64,000 bases of DNA from Sphingobacteriales bacterium 50-39 (GTDB lineage Bacteria > Bacteroidota > Bacteroidia > Chitinophagales > Chitinophagaceae): positions 62,001 through 126,000 of the forward strand of contig MKTZ01000003.1 in NCBI GenBank assembly GCA_001898505.1, in the 5' to 3' direction. Made by a program: the position numbers and the translations under genes. A model generated the notes under the pieces. It was not told where the DNA came from. It was given only the letters and a program-made list of their open reading frames with translations, and made no database searches. Below are positions 19,081-29,500 of the stretch, in pieces. The number at the start of each line of letters is the position of its first letter. Within the stretch, counting starts at the first letter, position 1.

Positions 19081-22000
19081 ATGAGAAAGCTATTTCTATT
19101 AGCTGTATCGTGTCTTTTAGTCGTACTGTCGACGAAGGCACAGATGCAGGAAGTGACGGGAAAGATCGTTGATTCCACGGGAACTCCCATTGCGGGAGCT
19201 TCCATACGTGCAAAAGGAGTAAGAGCAGGATACAGTGCGGGTTCGGACGGAAGTTTCCGCATCCCTGCACCGAAAGGCGGCGTACTGGTGATAACTGCCG
19301 TAGGATATGGCGCTCGGGAAGTAAGGACCAATGGGAACGGCAACCTGACTATTACGCTGTCCGGTGTCAGCCGGATGATGAATGAAGTGGTGGTGACCGC
19401 AATCGGGATCAGCCGTGAGAAGCGTGAGTTAGGGTCTGCGACACAGACGATCAATGCAGATCAGCTCAATAAGACCGGTACGGGGAATGCCCTTAGTGAA
19501 TTGAACGGGAAGGCCAGTGGCCTAACGGTCATCAATAGTTCTGGTGATCCCGGGGCCGGCACCTATGTCCGACTGCGCGGCGTAACTTCTATCACCGGCA
19601 ATAATCAGCCGCTGATGATCGTCGATGGTGTGCCGATCGATAATTCCATCAACAACTATGACCCTACTTCCAGTGGGGCCCAAGCCAGCGGTCCGGCGGG
19701 GAACCTTTTGGGAGGTGCGCAACCTACCAACAGGGGAGTGGATCTGAACCCGAATGATATCGAATCCGTCACGCTGCTGAAAGGACCGGCGGCCACGGCC
19801 CTGTATGGCATACAGGCAGCCAGTGGGGCAGTTATCATTACTACCAAAAAAGGGAGTGTTGGACAGGGACCTGCTCTAAGCTTCAATTCTTCTTTTACAG
19901 TGGATAAGGTGAGTCGGCTGCCGGAGCGGCAGAATATCTATTCTCAGGGAAACAATGGAAAATATGCGGGGCCTTCTTCCAGTGGTTCTGCAAAGCGTCT
20001 TAGCTGGGGCGCCCGGATAGACTCGCTGTACTTCGACGGGATTCCTAATGACTATGACCGTAATGGCGCCATCGTGGGAGCTTCCAACCCGAGCAGGAAA
20101 ACAAAAGCCAGGGTCTATGATCCGTATGATTTCTTTCAGACCGGACTGACCTATAACAACAATATTGCCTTGTCCGGAGGTAGTGGCAAATCCGCCTACC
20201 GGATGTCGCTGGGCAATCTTCATCAGACCGGCATTATCCCCAAGACCAAATATGATAAAACGACATTTAGCATCAATGGGCAGACTGTTCTTTCCGACAA
20301 ATTCAATATATCGGGTGCTGTCAATTTTATCCGGAGCGCCAATGACAAGGCCCAGCAAGGTTCCAATACGTCCGGTGTAATGCTGGGATTGCTGCGTACG
20401 CCCCCGACATTCGACAATTCCAATGGTCTGAAGAACCCGGCTGACAATCCGGCTTCCTATCTGCTGTCCGATGGTGTGACACAACGTGACTATCGCGGCG
20501 GGTTAGGATACGACAATCCATTTTGGACCGTAAACCGGGATATCTTCCACGATGACCTGATCCGGACCTATGGGTATGCCCAGGCCAATTACCAGGTCTT
20601 TAACTGGATGACAGTATCGTATAAGCTGGGCGGGGACGTCTATTCGCAGAATGATAAGAATGCTTATGACATCGGTTCCAATGCCTTCGCGGCCGGCGCC
20701 GTGCATTTGTCGAACTATCTGGTCCAGCAGTACAACTCCGACCTTACCGTCAGCATGAAGCACACGTTCTCGGATGCGTTGACCGGCAGTCTGCTATTGG
20801 GGCAGAACTATTTCACTTTTAACAATCATACGAAATTGTCTCATGGTACCGGACTGGTACTGCCGAACTTCCTGGACATGGCCAACGCTACGTCCTATAC
20901 TACTAACGAACTGGATTCACGCAAGCGTACCTCTGCCTGGTACGGAGAAGCCCATCTGACCTACCAGGATATGTTATTCCTAACGGTGACGGGTCGTCGT
21001 GAGACCTCTTCCACATTGCCGGCAAAGAATAATAGCTTCTTTTACCCTTCGGTGAGCCTGGCCTGGGAGTTCTATAAGTCCGGCAGCAGTTCGGAGAAGG
21101 CCCTCAGCTATGGGAAGCTGAGAGCATCGTTCGCCCAGGTAGGGAAGGACGCACCTACACAGGGCCTGAATACTTATTATACGTCGGCTACTATTTCTGA
21201 TGGGTTTACGAATGGTCTTATTTTTCCGATCGATGGAAATGCGGGTTATCAGCTGGGGTCGCCCGTGGCTGTCATCGGCAATCCCAACCTCAAGGCGGAA
21301 AAGACCAATTCTTATGAGCTGGGCGCCGACCTGGGCTTCCTGAAGGGACGGGTGAGCTTGAATGCGACCGCCTATTATTCAAAGTCATCGGATGTGATCC
21401 TCACCGTTCCGATAGCTTATTCGACTGGTTTTGCCGCCGAGCTCCTTAATGCAGCAACTATCACCAACAAGGGGTTGGAATTGACGTTGAATACGACGCC
21501 CGTCCGTACGAAGGACTGGCGCTGGGATGTGAATTTTAATTGGGCGCGTAATGTAAACCTGGTGAAATCGCTGGCAGCAGGTGTAGATAAGGTATTTATC
21601 GCCGGATTTAATAACGGAGAGATAGACGCGGTAGCCGGCCAGCCATTCGGGGTTATTTTCGGAAGCAGCTATGTGCGTTCGAACCCCGCCGATCGTAATA
21701 GCCCATGGCTGATCAACGACGACAAGAACGATCCGGGTTATGGCATGCCGATCGTCAGCCAGCAAAATGCAGCACTGGCAAAGATCGATCCTGATTGGAC
21801 AGGTTCGGTTGTCTCCAATGTCTCCTATCGAAATTTTAGTCTTAGCGTGCAGGTAGATGTTCGCCATGGAGGTCATATCTGGAATGGAACAAGGGGCGCT
21901 ATGGATTATTTTGGAACGGGCAGGGAGACGGCCAATCGGGGGCAAGCCACGACCTTTAAGGGATTGGCCGGTCACCTGGATGCCAATGGTAATGTTGTCC

Positions 22001-22371
22001 ACTTTGAAGGGACAGCCGAAGTGGCAAAGTCAGGTGGACAGAACCAGGTCGTCACTGCCTATAATGAATACTATTGGCAGAACATCGGCAGCAGCTTTGT
22101 GGGGCCTGCCGAAGCCAGTGTCGAAGGCGATGGATTTGTCCGGGTGCGCCAGGCCAGCCTTGGTTACCAACTTCCTGCTGCGGCCTTGAAGAAATTGCAT
22201 CTGAAGGCAGTGTCCATTACCGCCTACACCAATAATCCGCTGTTGTGGACGAAATACAAGGGTGTGGATCCCGAGACCAGCCTGGCAGGTCCGGCCAACG
22301 GGCAGGGGCTGGATTATTTCAATAACCCCGGCGCCAAGAGCTATGGTCTCCGGCTAAACCTGGGACTGTAA
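19081..22371 (+). CDS. SusC-type TonB-dependent outer-membrane transporter
   Basis: The protein has about 1096 residues: a signal peptide (MRKLFLLAVSCLLVVLSTKAQ), a carboxypeptidase-like regulatory domain (about 22-100), then the MNEVVVTAIGISREKRELG segment and plug domain (LRGVTSITGNNQPLMIVDGVPI) that define SusC/RagA proteins, and a 22-strand barrel ending in an aromatic-alternating C-terminus (YGLRLNLGL). It imports oligomers across the outer membrane with the SusD that follows 36 bases later. ATG 19081 opens the signal peptide; an in-frame ATG at 19054 is possible. No anti-sigma partner precedes it. Confidence 0.93.
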   Translation: MRKLFLLAVSCLLVVLSTKAQMQEVTGKIVDSTGTPIAGASIRAKGVRAGYSAGSDGSFRIPAPKGGVLVITAVGYGAREVRTNGNGNLTITLSGVSRMMNEVVVTAIGISREKRELGSATQTINADQLNKTGTGNALSELNGKASGLTVINSSGDPGAGTYVRLRGVTSITGNNQPLMIVDGVPIDNSINNYDPTSSGAQASGPAGNLLGGAQPTNRGVDLNPNDIESVTLLKGPAATALYGIQAASGAVIITTKKGSVGQGPALSFNSSFTVDKVSRLPERQNIYSQGNNGKYAGPSSSGSAKRLSWGARIDSLYFDGIPNDYDRNGAIVGASNPSRKTKARVYDPYDFFQTGLTYNNNIALSGGSGKSAYRMSLGNLHQTGIIPKTKYDKTTFSINGQTVLSDKFNISGAVNFIRSANDKAQQGSNTSGVMLGLLRTPPTFDNSNGLKNPADNPASYLLSDGVTQRDYRGGLGYDNPFWTVNRDIFHDDLIRTYGYAQANYQVFNWMTVSYKLGGDVYSQNDKNAYDIGSNAFAAGAVHLSNYLVQQYNSDLTVSMKHTFSDALTGSLLLGQNYFTFNNHTKLSHGTGLVLPNFLDMANATSYTTNELDSRKRTSAWYGEAHLTYQDMLFLTVTGRRETSSTLPAKNNSFFYPSVSLAWEFYKSGSSSEKALSYGKLRASFAQVGKDAPTQGLNTYYTSATISDGFTNGLIFPIDGNAGYQLGSPVAVIGNPNLKAEKTNSYELGADLGFLKGRVSLNATAYYSKSSDVILTVPIAYSTGFAAELLNAATITNKGLELTLNTTPVRTKDWRWDVNFNWARNVNLVKSLAAGVDKVFIAGFNNGEIDAVAGQPFGVIFGSSYVRSNPADRNSPWLINDDKNDPGYGMPIVSQQNAALAKIDPDWTGSVVSNVSYRNFSLSVQVDVRHGGHIWNGTRGAMDYFGTGRETANRGQATTFKGLAGHLDANGNVVHFEGTAEVAKSGGQNQVVTAYNEYYWQNIGSSFVGPAEASVEGDGFVRVRQASLGYQLPAAALKKLHLKAVSITAYTNNPLLWTKYKGVDPETSLAGPANGQGLDYFNNPGAKSYGLRLNLGL

Positions 22372-22407
22372 TACTACTATCCGTAAACATTATCAATTAT
22401 TCCAACC

Positions 22408-23766
22408 ATGAATAAATATAAACTATTGCTGTCCTGGATGATCCTCGTGATCCTGCTGGGCAGTGCTGCCTGTAAGAAGTCTTTTTATACCGACGTAAAT
22501 ACGAACCCGAATGTGCCTTCGTCCGGCAGTATTACCCCAACGGTGCTGCTACCATCCATCGAGGCTGCGCTGGGTTATCTGCAGGGGGGCGATATGTCCC
22601 GTTTCACCAGTCTGAACATGCAGCAGGTCAGGGGTGAGCTACGTCAGGTACAGGCGTACTATCAATATACGTATACGTCGCAGGATTTCGATAACCTCTG
22701 GGGGAATATCTACACCAGCGCATTGGAAAATAATGAGGTGCTGATACGGCAGGCCGATGCCAGGGGATTCAATGCCTATGGGGGAGTAGCCCGTATCCTG
22801 CAAGCCTATACGCTGCAACTGACAGTGGATTGCTGGGGCGCTATTCCCTACTCCCAGGCCTTGCAGGGAGCCACCAACCTCAAGCCGACCTTCGATACCG
22901 ACAAGGGATTGTATGACAGTATTGCCAATCTGGTAGATGCGGGTATTGCCAAGCTTAATGACGCTAATCCGGGGGCGTTGACACCGGATGTGGAGGATGT
23001 AATATATAAAGGAGATGTGTCGAAATGGGTTAAATTCGGTCATGCTATCAAGGCGCGACTTTATATCCATCAGGCCAAGGGTGACGTTGCAATGGCTGCT
23101 CGTGCGTTGACGGAGATGGCCCAGTCCTTTAGCTCCAATGATGACAATGCTCGGTATGTCTTTGGGAATACCGAGACCTCGGCCAATCCCTGGTATCAGT
23201 TCAACGAGCAACGGGGAGACGTAGGTTTCTCGCATGGGAAGGTGGCGAGCATGATGACCGCCCTTACCGATCCCCGTCTACCGATCCTGATAGACACGAC
23301 AAAAGCGGATGGGGGTGATGGGCTGTTATACTATGGTACCATCGATGCCCCCGTGGAATTTATCACCTTTGACGAGCAGATGTTTGCCTCGGCGGAAATG
23401 GTATTGCGTAATGGAGGCACCGTCGTGGCAGCCGCGCAATTTTACCAGTTGGGTATCCAGTCGAATATGAAGAAGCTGGGTGTCAAGGATGCGGATATTG
23501 CGACATATCTGGCTAATAACGGCACATTGCCCGGGAATGTGGGCGTGGCGATCAGCCAGATCGCGACACAGGAGTATCTGGCATTGTACCTGAATCCAGA
23601 GGCATGGACTCTGTGGAGGCGGACAGATGCGCCTGCCCTTACGCCTATAACCGGCCAGGCCGTGCCGCGGAGGTTTTTGTATCCGCAGACCGAGTATTCG
23701 TATAACAAGGCGAATGTGCCTGCGCAGGTGACCCTCGCCAGTCCGAAGATCTTTTGGGATAAATAA
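22408..23766 (+). CDS. SusD/RagB-like outer-membrane lipoprotein (SusD-like_2)
   Basis: The protein has 452 residues with a lipoprotein signal peptide ending in a lipobox (GSAACKK, lipidated Cys22). The body is mostly helical with the tetratricopeptide-like scaffold of SusD proteins; the C-terminal ERRFLYPQTEYSYNKANV-type segment and short length match the SusD-like_2 subfamily. It is the surface binding partner of the SusC just upstream. The ligand is unknown. Confidence 0.9.
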   Translation: MNKYKLLLSWMILVILLGSAACKKSFYTDVNTNPNVPSSGSITPTVLLPSIEAALGYLQGGDMSRFTSLNMQQVRGELRQVQAYYQYTYTSQDFDNLWGNIYTSALENNEVLIRQADARGFNAYGGVARILQAYTLQLTVDCWGAIPYSQALQGATNLKPTFDTDKGLYDSIANLVDAGIAKLNDANPGALTPDVEDVIYKGDVSKWVKFGHAIKARLYIHQAKGDVAMAARALTEMAQSFSSNDDNARYVFGNTETSANPWYQFNEQRGDVGFSHGKVASMMTALTDPRLPILIDTTKADGGDGLLYYGTIDAPVEFITFDEQMFASAEMVLRNGGTVVAAAQFYQLGIQSNMKKLGVKDADIATYLANNGTLPGNVGVAISQIATQEYLALYLNPEAWTLWRRTDAPALTPITGQAVPRRFLYPQTEYSYNKANVPAQVTLASPKIFWDK

Positions 23767-23843
23767 GATGTGAGCGTCTGGCAGATTGTTAATATCATAT
23801 TAGTTCTTGTTAAAAATCGTTGGTCGAACATTCGCTTTGCTGG

Positions 23844-23863
23844 ATACTTTTGAAAAAAAGTAT
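23844..23863. promoter_or_regulatory. Inverted repeat and -7-like element directly upstream of the DapA-type gene
   Basis: An 8-bp perfect inverted repeat (ATACTTTT / AAAAGTAT, four-base loop) ends two bases before the ATG at 23866. Its left half contains TACTTTTG, an exact match to the Bacteroidota -7 consensus TAnnTTTG, with a TTG 22 bases upstream. It may be a local promoter with an operator on it, or an mRNA hairpin at the start codon. Its right half resembles the AAAAAGTATAC sites found elsewhere in the window. Confidence 0.35.
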
Positions 23864-23865
23864 TT

Positions 23866-24780
23866 ATGGCTATAGAGTGGAAGGGCGTATTCCCCGCGCT
23901 AACGACAAATTTTACTGCTGATGATGAGCTGGATCTGCCGTTGTTTACCAAGAATCTTTTATTCCAGGTAGAAGCTGGTGTAGATGGAGTCGTCGTTGGC
24001 GGCTCATTGGGGGAGGCGAGTACGCTGACGCTGAACGAAAAAGAGAGGCTGGTAAGATCTGCAGTCGAGTCGGTGGAAGGGAAGGTTCCCGTCCTCCTGA
24101 ACATTGCCGAGGGGGCTACAAGGGATGCCATCAACCAGGCCAGGCAGGCCAAAAAATGGGGGGCTGAGGGACTGATGTTGCTGCCTCCGATGCGGTATAA
24201 ATCGGATGCCCGTGAGACCGTGGAATATTTCAAGGCGGTGGCTCAGGCGACTGATCTGCCTATTATGTTGTATAACAACCCTGTAGAATATAGGATCGAG
24301 GTGACACTGTCCATGTTCGAAAGTATGCTGGACTGTGAGACCATACAGGCAGTAAAGGAATCGACCAGGGATGTGACGAATGTAACCCGGATGATCAATG
24401 CGTTTGGCGACCGGTATAAACTTCTTTGCGGAGTGGATACAATTGCCATGGAGGAGCTGTTGTTGGGCGCCCATGGATGGGTTGCCGGGCTGGTGTGTGC
24501 TTTCCCTGCGGAGACCGTAGCGATCTATCGTATGGTGCAGGCTGGAATGATCGAGGAAGCCACCCGTATCTACCGCTGGTTCATGCCATTATTGGAGTTC
24601 GACATCCGCCCCAAACTGGTGCAATATATCAAGCTGGCGGAAGCGATGGTAGGATATGGCAGCGAGCATGTGCGGGCTCCTCGTTTGAAACTGGCGGGTA
24701 AGGAAAGGACCGACGCCATAGAAATCATCGAACAGGCGTTGGCGAACACGCCCGCATTGCCTGACTATCTATCTCTGTAA
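23866..24780 (+). CDS. Dihydrodipicolinate synthase/N-acetylneuraminate lyase family protein
   Basis: The protein has 304 residues and forms a class I aldolase TIM barrel. The Schiff-base Lys164 lies in IQAVKEST and the catalytic Tyr136 in LYNNP, both intact; the GGSLGEAST loop replaces the canonical GTTGE. Such enzymes cleave or form 2-keto acids (DapA, NanA, KDG aldolase). Because it follows a SusC/SusD pair, a catabolic role on an imported sugar acid or amino acid derivative is likely; true DapA activity is less likely in this context. A strong terminator follows. Confidence 0.85.
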   Translation: MAIEWKGVFPALTTNFTADDELDLPLFTKNLLFQVEAGVDGVVVGGSLGEASTLTLNEKERLVRSAVESVEGKVPVLLNIAEGATRDAINQARQAKKWGAEGLMLLPPMRYKSDARETVEYFKAVAQATDLPIMLYNNPVEYRIEVTLSMFESMLDCETIQAVKESTRDVTNVTRMINAFGDRYKLLCGVDTIAMEELLLGAHGWVAGLVCAFPAETVAIYRMVQAGMIEEATRIYRWFMPLLEFDIRPKLVQYIKLAEAMVGYGSEHVRAPRLKLAGKERTDAIEIIEQALANTPALPDYLSL

Positions 24781-24800
24781 TTCATTTTTCGATATTGTTG

Positions 24801-24836
24801 GCAAAAGGCCGGTCACAGACCGGCCTTTTGCTTGTT
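24801..24836 (+). terminator. Intrinsic terminator after the DapA-type gene
   Basis: A perfect 14-bp inverted repeat (GCAAAAGGCCGGTC with its complement) closes on a three-base loop. Both arms carry A/T flanks, so it could terminate from either strand. It isolates the SusC/SusD/DapA unit from the next promoter, whose regulatory site starts in its tail. Confidence 0.85.
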
Positions 24837-24852
24837 AAAAAAGTATACATTA
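24834..24852 (+). promoter_or_regulatory. Regulon site copy 1 (TGTTAAAAAAGTATACATT)
   Basis: The A-tract plus GTATAC element lies about 50 bases before the ATG of the Tat-exported oxidoreductase. The same site occurs at 26265, 45441 and 56101. Downstream of it, TAGTTTTG at 24891 matches the Bacteroidota -7 consensus. The bound protein is unknown; the GTATAC core resembles operators of FadR-type GntR regulators. Confidence 0.6.
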
Positions 24853-24901
24853 ATAATAGATTATCGAATTTTTGCAGTGAATTGGATTTTTAGTTTTGGT
24901 T

Positions 24902-26260
24902 ATGCCCGATAATCGAAGAGTTTTTATTAAAAGAACAGCCCTGGCCATTGCCGGCTCTTACCTGAGTACAAAAGGGCTAAGCGCCAAAAGCTATAGCCGG
25001 ATAATAGGAGCCAATGACCGCGTGAACCTTGGTGTAGTAGGGTTTTCGGACAGGTTCCGGAATGCGCATTTCCCAAGCTTTCAGCAGCATTACAAGGAAT
25101 TGAATTTCGACATTGCAGCCGTAAGCGATATCTGGAAATTGCGCCGGGAGGAGGGCAAGGCATTCTTATCGGAGAAACTGGGGCATGCGATCAGGCCGTG
25201 CAGGAACAATGAAGAGCTGTATGATAGGAAGGATGTGGATGGCGTATTTATCAGTACTGCCGACTTCCAGCATGCATTGCATACCGTAGAGGCTGTGAAG
25301 GCCGGCCGTGATGTGTATTGCGAAAAACCTTTTGCAGAGACGATGGCGGATGCACGTCTGGCATTGAAGGCTGTGCGGGAGTCGGGGCGGATAGTACAGA
25401 TAGGGTCGCAAAGGAGAAGTGGAAAGAATTATCAGGCTGCTGCCGCATTTATACAATCCGGGAAGTTCGGGCCCATTACTACCGTGGAGCTGACCTGGAA
25501 TGTGAATCAGCCTTTCCGATGGCGGAGACCTGCGCTCGTCGCACGGTGCAAGGAGGAGGATGTAGACTGGAAAAGATTTCTTTTAAATCGTCCTTATGAG
25601 GCTTTCGATCCCCGCAAATACCTGGAGTATCGTCTGTTCTGGCCCTATTCTTCCGGACAGCCCGGACAATGGATGTCGCATCAGATCGATACGGTGCACT
25701 GGTACACCGGGCTAAAGCATCCCCGGAGCGTAGTAGCCAATGGAGGGATATATTCCTGGAAAGATGGAAGGAAGAATTGGGATACTACCACCGCCGTGTT
25801 CGACTACGGCCCCGCCAATGATCCATCGTCAGGATTCCAGGTCATCTTTATGTCCCGGATGAACAATGGGGATGAGAATACTACCGAGATCTATTATTCC
25901 AACGGCGGCGAGCTGAACCTCAATACAAATAAAATATCACCCAGAGGGGGATTGACGGATGCAATGGCCCTGGAGGCCGGAGTACATTCCAATCTATTAC
26001 CTGCTATGGACCTGGTCGACAGATCGGCGCCTGTGGATGTCAGGGCGAATGCAGGAGGGGACGAATATACTTCTGCTCATGTTCGTAACTGGATGGAATG
26101 TATACGCAGCCGAAAGGAGCCCAATGCGCCGGTAGAAGCCGGCTACTATCATTCCATTGCCAATATCATGACGAATGCGGCTGTACGTACGGGAGCGAGA
26201 GCGACCTTTGATGAAGCATCGCAAGAGGTAGTGGCAGATGGGAAAATTTTTATGTATTAA
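24902..26260 (+). CDS. Tat-exported Gfo/Idh/MocA family oxidoreductase
   Basis: The protein has 452 residues. A twin-arginine leader (RRVFIKRTALAIAG) is followed by a Rossmann NAD(P) domain with a GVVGF-type loop and the typical EKPFAETMADA motif, whose Lys is the usual catalytic residue, and then the bacterial-type oxidoreductase C-terminal domain. Such enzymes usually oxidise or reduce sugar hydroxyls or ketones and carry tightly bound NAD when secreted folded through Tat. ATG 24902 gives the best leader. It is monocistronic, lying between regulon sites 1 and 2. Confidence 0.87.
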   Translation: MPDNRRVFIKRTALAIAGSYLSTKGLSAKSYSRIIGANDRVNLGVVGFSDRFRNAHFPSFQQHYKELNFDIAAVSDIWKLRREEGKAFLSEKLGHAIRPCRNNEELYDRKDVDGVFISTADFQHALHTVEAVKAGRDVYCEKPFAETMADARLALKAVRESGRIVQIGSQRRSGKNYQAAAAFIQSGKFGPITTVELTWNVNQPFRWRRPALVARCKEEDVDWKRFLLNRPYEAFDPRKYLEYRLFWPYSSGQPGQWMSHQIDTVHWYTGLKHPRSVVANGGIYSWKDGRKNWDTTTAVFDYGPANDPSSGFQVIFMSRMNNGDENTTEIYYSNGGELNLNTNKISPRGGLTDAMALEAGVHSNLLPAMDLVDRSAPVDVRANAGGDEYTSAHVRNWMECIRSRKEPNAPVEAGYYHSIANIMTNAAVRTGARATFDEASQEVVADGKIFMY

Positions 26261-26264
26261 GGGA

Positions 26265-26285
26265 TGTTAAAAAAGTATACACATT
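26265..26285 (+). promoter_or_regulatory. Regulon site copy 2, ahead of the SusC operon
   Basis: The sequence TGTTAAAAAAGTATACA is identical to copy 1 over 17 bases and lies about 225 bases before the SusC start. It is the only copy with a long leader after it. A promoter close to the site and a structured leader are inferred. Confidence 0.6.
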
Positions 26286-26508
26286 GAATGAAATATTGAA
26301 TATTTTCTCATTGTTAATTTTTTAACTTTAACTCATCGAAGAAAAATTGCAGGCTTTGATCCTTATTTTATCCTAAGAATTTTATCCTCGTAAATACTGT
26401 TCGTTTAGTGTTGTGGCTGCTGTCCCGGGAAGCCGGGTTCGTCAGCTGCCGGGGAATGCTTTGTCATATGAATGATTCTTTGTTTAAAAACCCAAAATCT
26501 AACAACTT
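26286..26508 (+). promoter_or_regulatory. Long 5' leader of the SusC operon with a nested hairpin
   Basis: This 223-base non-coding stretch first runs AT-rich, then contains a nested hairpin: outer arms at 26415-26422 and 26443-26450 (one mismatch) enclosing a perfect CCCGG/CCGGG stem at 26424-26437. No U-run follows, so it is not a simple terminator. PUL leaders in Bacteroides are known targets of small RNAs; that role here is inferred. Confidence 0.35.
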
Positions 26509-29500
26509 ATGCGTGTAAAAATCCTTTCCATGCTCTTCCTTGTGGGGCTTATTGGACAGTTGATGGCGGCGCCAACGGAGACCATCCGCGGACGTGTCGT
26601 GGATCAGCAAACCGGGAAGCCGCTGGCCGGTGTAACAGTGACCGTAAAAGGTAAAAAAGGGGGAACTTCTACCAATGACGAGGGCTGGTTTAGCCTGAAT
26701 ATTCCTTCCGGGCGTGCTACGCTTATCATTTCTTCTGTCGGATATGCCACTGTGGAGCAGGTGGTGGAAGCGGGTGCTTCCAATATTGTGATATCGCTTG
26801 TACAGGATCAGAAAGGCATGAATGAGGTGGTGGTGACCGCGCTGGGTATCCAGCGTACCGCCAAGTCTCTTACTTATTCCGCGCAGCGTGTGGGAGGAGA
26901 TCAGATCAACGAGGTAAGGGATGCCAGCTTTGCCAATACATTATCCGGCAAGGTGGCTGGTTTGACCATTACGCCTTCCGCCAATGGCCCCGGAGGGGCG
27001 ACACGGGTGCTGCTGCGTGGTAATCGCAGTATCCAGGGGAATAACAATGCCCTGATCGTGGTGGATGGGGTTGCTATCGACAACCAGTCGGTGGCGGGAC
27101 AGGTGCGGGATGACCAGGGTTCGACCAATATGGGGCAAAGCGGGAGCGACGGTCTTTCGAATATCAATCCTGACGATATCGAGTCGATGTCGGTGTTGAA
27201 AGGAGCTTCGGGTGCTGCCTTGTATGGTAGCCGGGCTGCCAACGGGGTCATCATGATCACGACAAAAAAGGGTAAGCCGGGCCGTATGAGCGTAAACGTC
27301 AATTCAGGCGTTTCTGCGGACCGGGCTTTTAGTATCCCCAAGCTGCAGGATCAATATAGCCAGGGAACCAATGGATCTTACAATACGGGGACCGGCTATA
27401 GCTGGGGAGCGAAGGTCGCGGGCCAGTCGGTGACAGACTGGAGAGGCAAGACGGTGAATCTGCAAGCATTTCCCAACAATATCAGGGATTTTTACCGTAC
27501 GGCTGTATCTACCAATAATGCCGTCAGTGTGACGTCCGGGACGGACAAACTGCAGACCTATCTTTCCTATGCCAATAACAATGCCACGGGTATCGTACCG
27601 GGCAACCGGCTGATGAGGAATACCTTCAATGCCCGATTTGGCGTCAACATCACCGACAGGCTGTCTGCGGACGCGAAGCTGACCTATATCGTGCAGGATA
27701 TTTACAATAAACCGGGCGTAGGCGGCAATGGCCTCATCGCCGCTAATGTATACAGTATCCCCACGACGGTGAACCAGGCGGACCTGAAGAATTACAAAAC
27801 AGTGGATGTCTCCGGTGTGGAAACGCCTGTTTTCTGGACGAGTACCGACGCCGTGATCATGAATCCTTACTGGACGGTGAACAATACCCATCGGGATGAG
27901 AACAGGGCTCGTATCCTTGGCTTGTTGTCGCTGAAGTACAAGCTCACAGACTGGCTGAATATACAGGGACGGGCAAGCTCCGACAGCTACAATGATTTCA
28001 ACACTTCCCGTTATGCCAACAATACGGTAAACTATGCGCGTCAACCGGGGGGCTATTACGCGGAGGAATACAATTTTGTATCGGAAAGGAATTTTGACCT
28101 GCTGCTGAATGGGAACAACAATATCACCCGGGACCTGAAAGTAACCTATAACCTGGGTACGGCCCTGCTGGACAGGGGAAGCAGGCAACGCAAAACGGCG
28201 GCCAACGGGCTGACCTATAACAACAAATACGATCTTACGTATGCCAGCACGTTGCTGGAGACAGTGAAAACGGTGAAGCGGCAACTGCAGTCCGTCTATG
28301 GAACGGCCCAGTTCTCCTACAAGGATTATCTCTATCTGGATGTTACTGCCAGAGAGGATTGGTCCAGCACGATACCCGAGCCCTACAATTATTTTTACCC
28401 ATCTGTGGGATTGTCTGCGATCCTGTCGGATATGTTTAAAATGCCTGAATGGGTTAGCCTGGCCAAAGCGAGAGGCTCGCTGACCCGGGTGGGTAATGAC
28501 GCGGACCCCTACCTGCTGGCCCAGACATACAGGTTCATTCCCGGTGGCTTCGGAGGATATGTTGCCAGTCAAACGTCAAAACAATTGCCGACCCTAAAGC
28601 CGGAGATCACTACCGCGTTGGAGCTGGGAACGGAATGGCGTTTTTGGAACGACCGATTCGGTGTCGATCTGACCTATTATAAGACGAATTCGAAGAACCA
28701 GCTGCTACAGGTAGCCACACCTGCATCATCCGGATTTTCCACCCAATATCTGAATGCGGGCAATATCCAGAACTCCGGTGTTGAAATAGTGTTGTCGGCG
28801 CAGCCTGTCAGGACCAGTGATCTCAGCTGGAATATAAGTCTGAATTATGCGCTGAATACAAATAAGGTGATCTCTCTGGCGGATGGAGTGCCTTTCGTAT
28901 TCCTGGGGTCCAGCGACAATGTACGCACGGCAACACCACATGTTGTACCCGGCGGTTCTTACGGAGACCTGTATGGATATAAATGGCAGCGTTCCGACAA
29001 GGGGCAGTTTGTAATGGATACTACGGGTCTGCCTGCCTATACCACCGGCATTACGAGCGTGGGTAATTTCAACCCCAACTATACCATTGGTCTTAGCAAC
29101 ACCCTCAACTATAAGGGCTGGAGCCTGGGTGTTCTGGTGGACGGAAAGTTCGGCGGGGTCATCGTTTCGGGTACCGAATCACAGTTAGCCTACGCGGGCA
29201 TGTCGGATTACACAGCAAACCACCGGGAAAGCAGTTTCGTATTGCCGGGGGTGGACGTGAACGGAGGAACCAATGCCAAGACGATCAGTGCGCAGCAATT
29301 CTGGCAAAGTGTTACCCAGGGGAACTATGCCAAGGCCGAGTTCTTTACCTATGACGCCACCAATGTACGTATCCGGGAGCTGACGCTGGGATATGACTTC
29401 CACCGGCTGCCTTCCTTCATAAAAGCAGCCAAGTTGAGCTTTGTCGCCAGGAACCTGCTGTTCCTGTACAGGGGCAAATCCATACTGGATATTCCGGGCA

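Noticed and set aside
27304-28572. Long open frame on the minus strand inside the SusC gene.
   Set aside because: It is antisense to the conserved SusC barrel, shows no recognisable domain and arises from the third-position base bias of the plus-strand gene.
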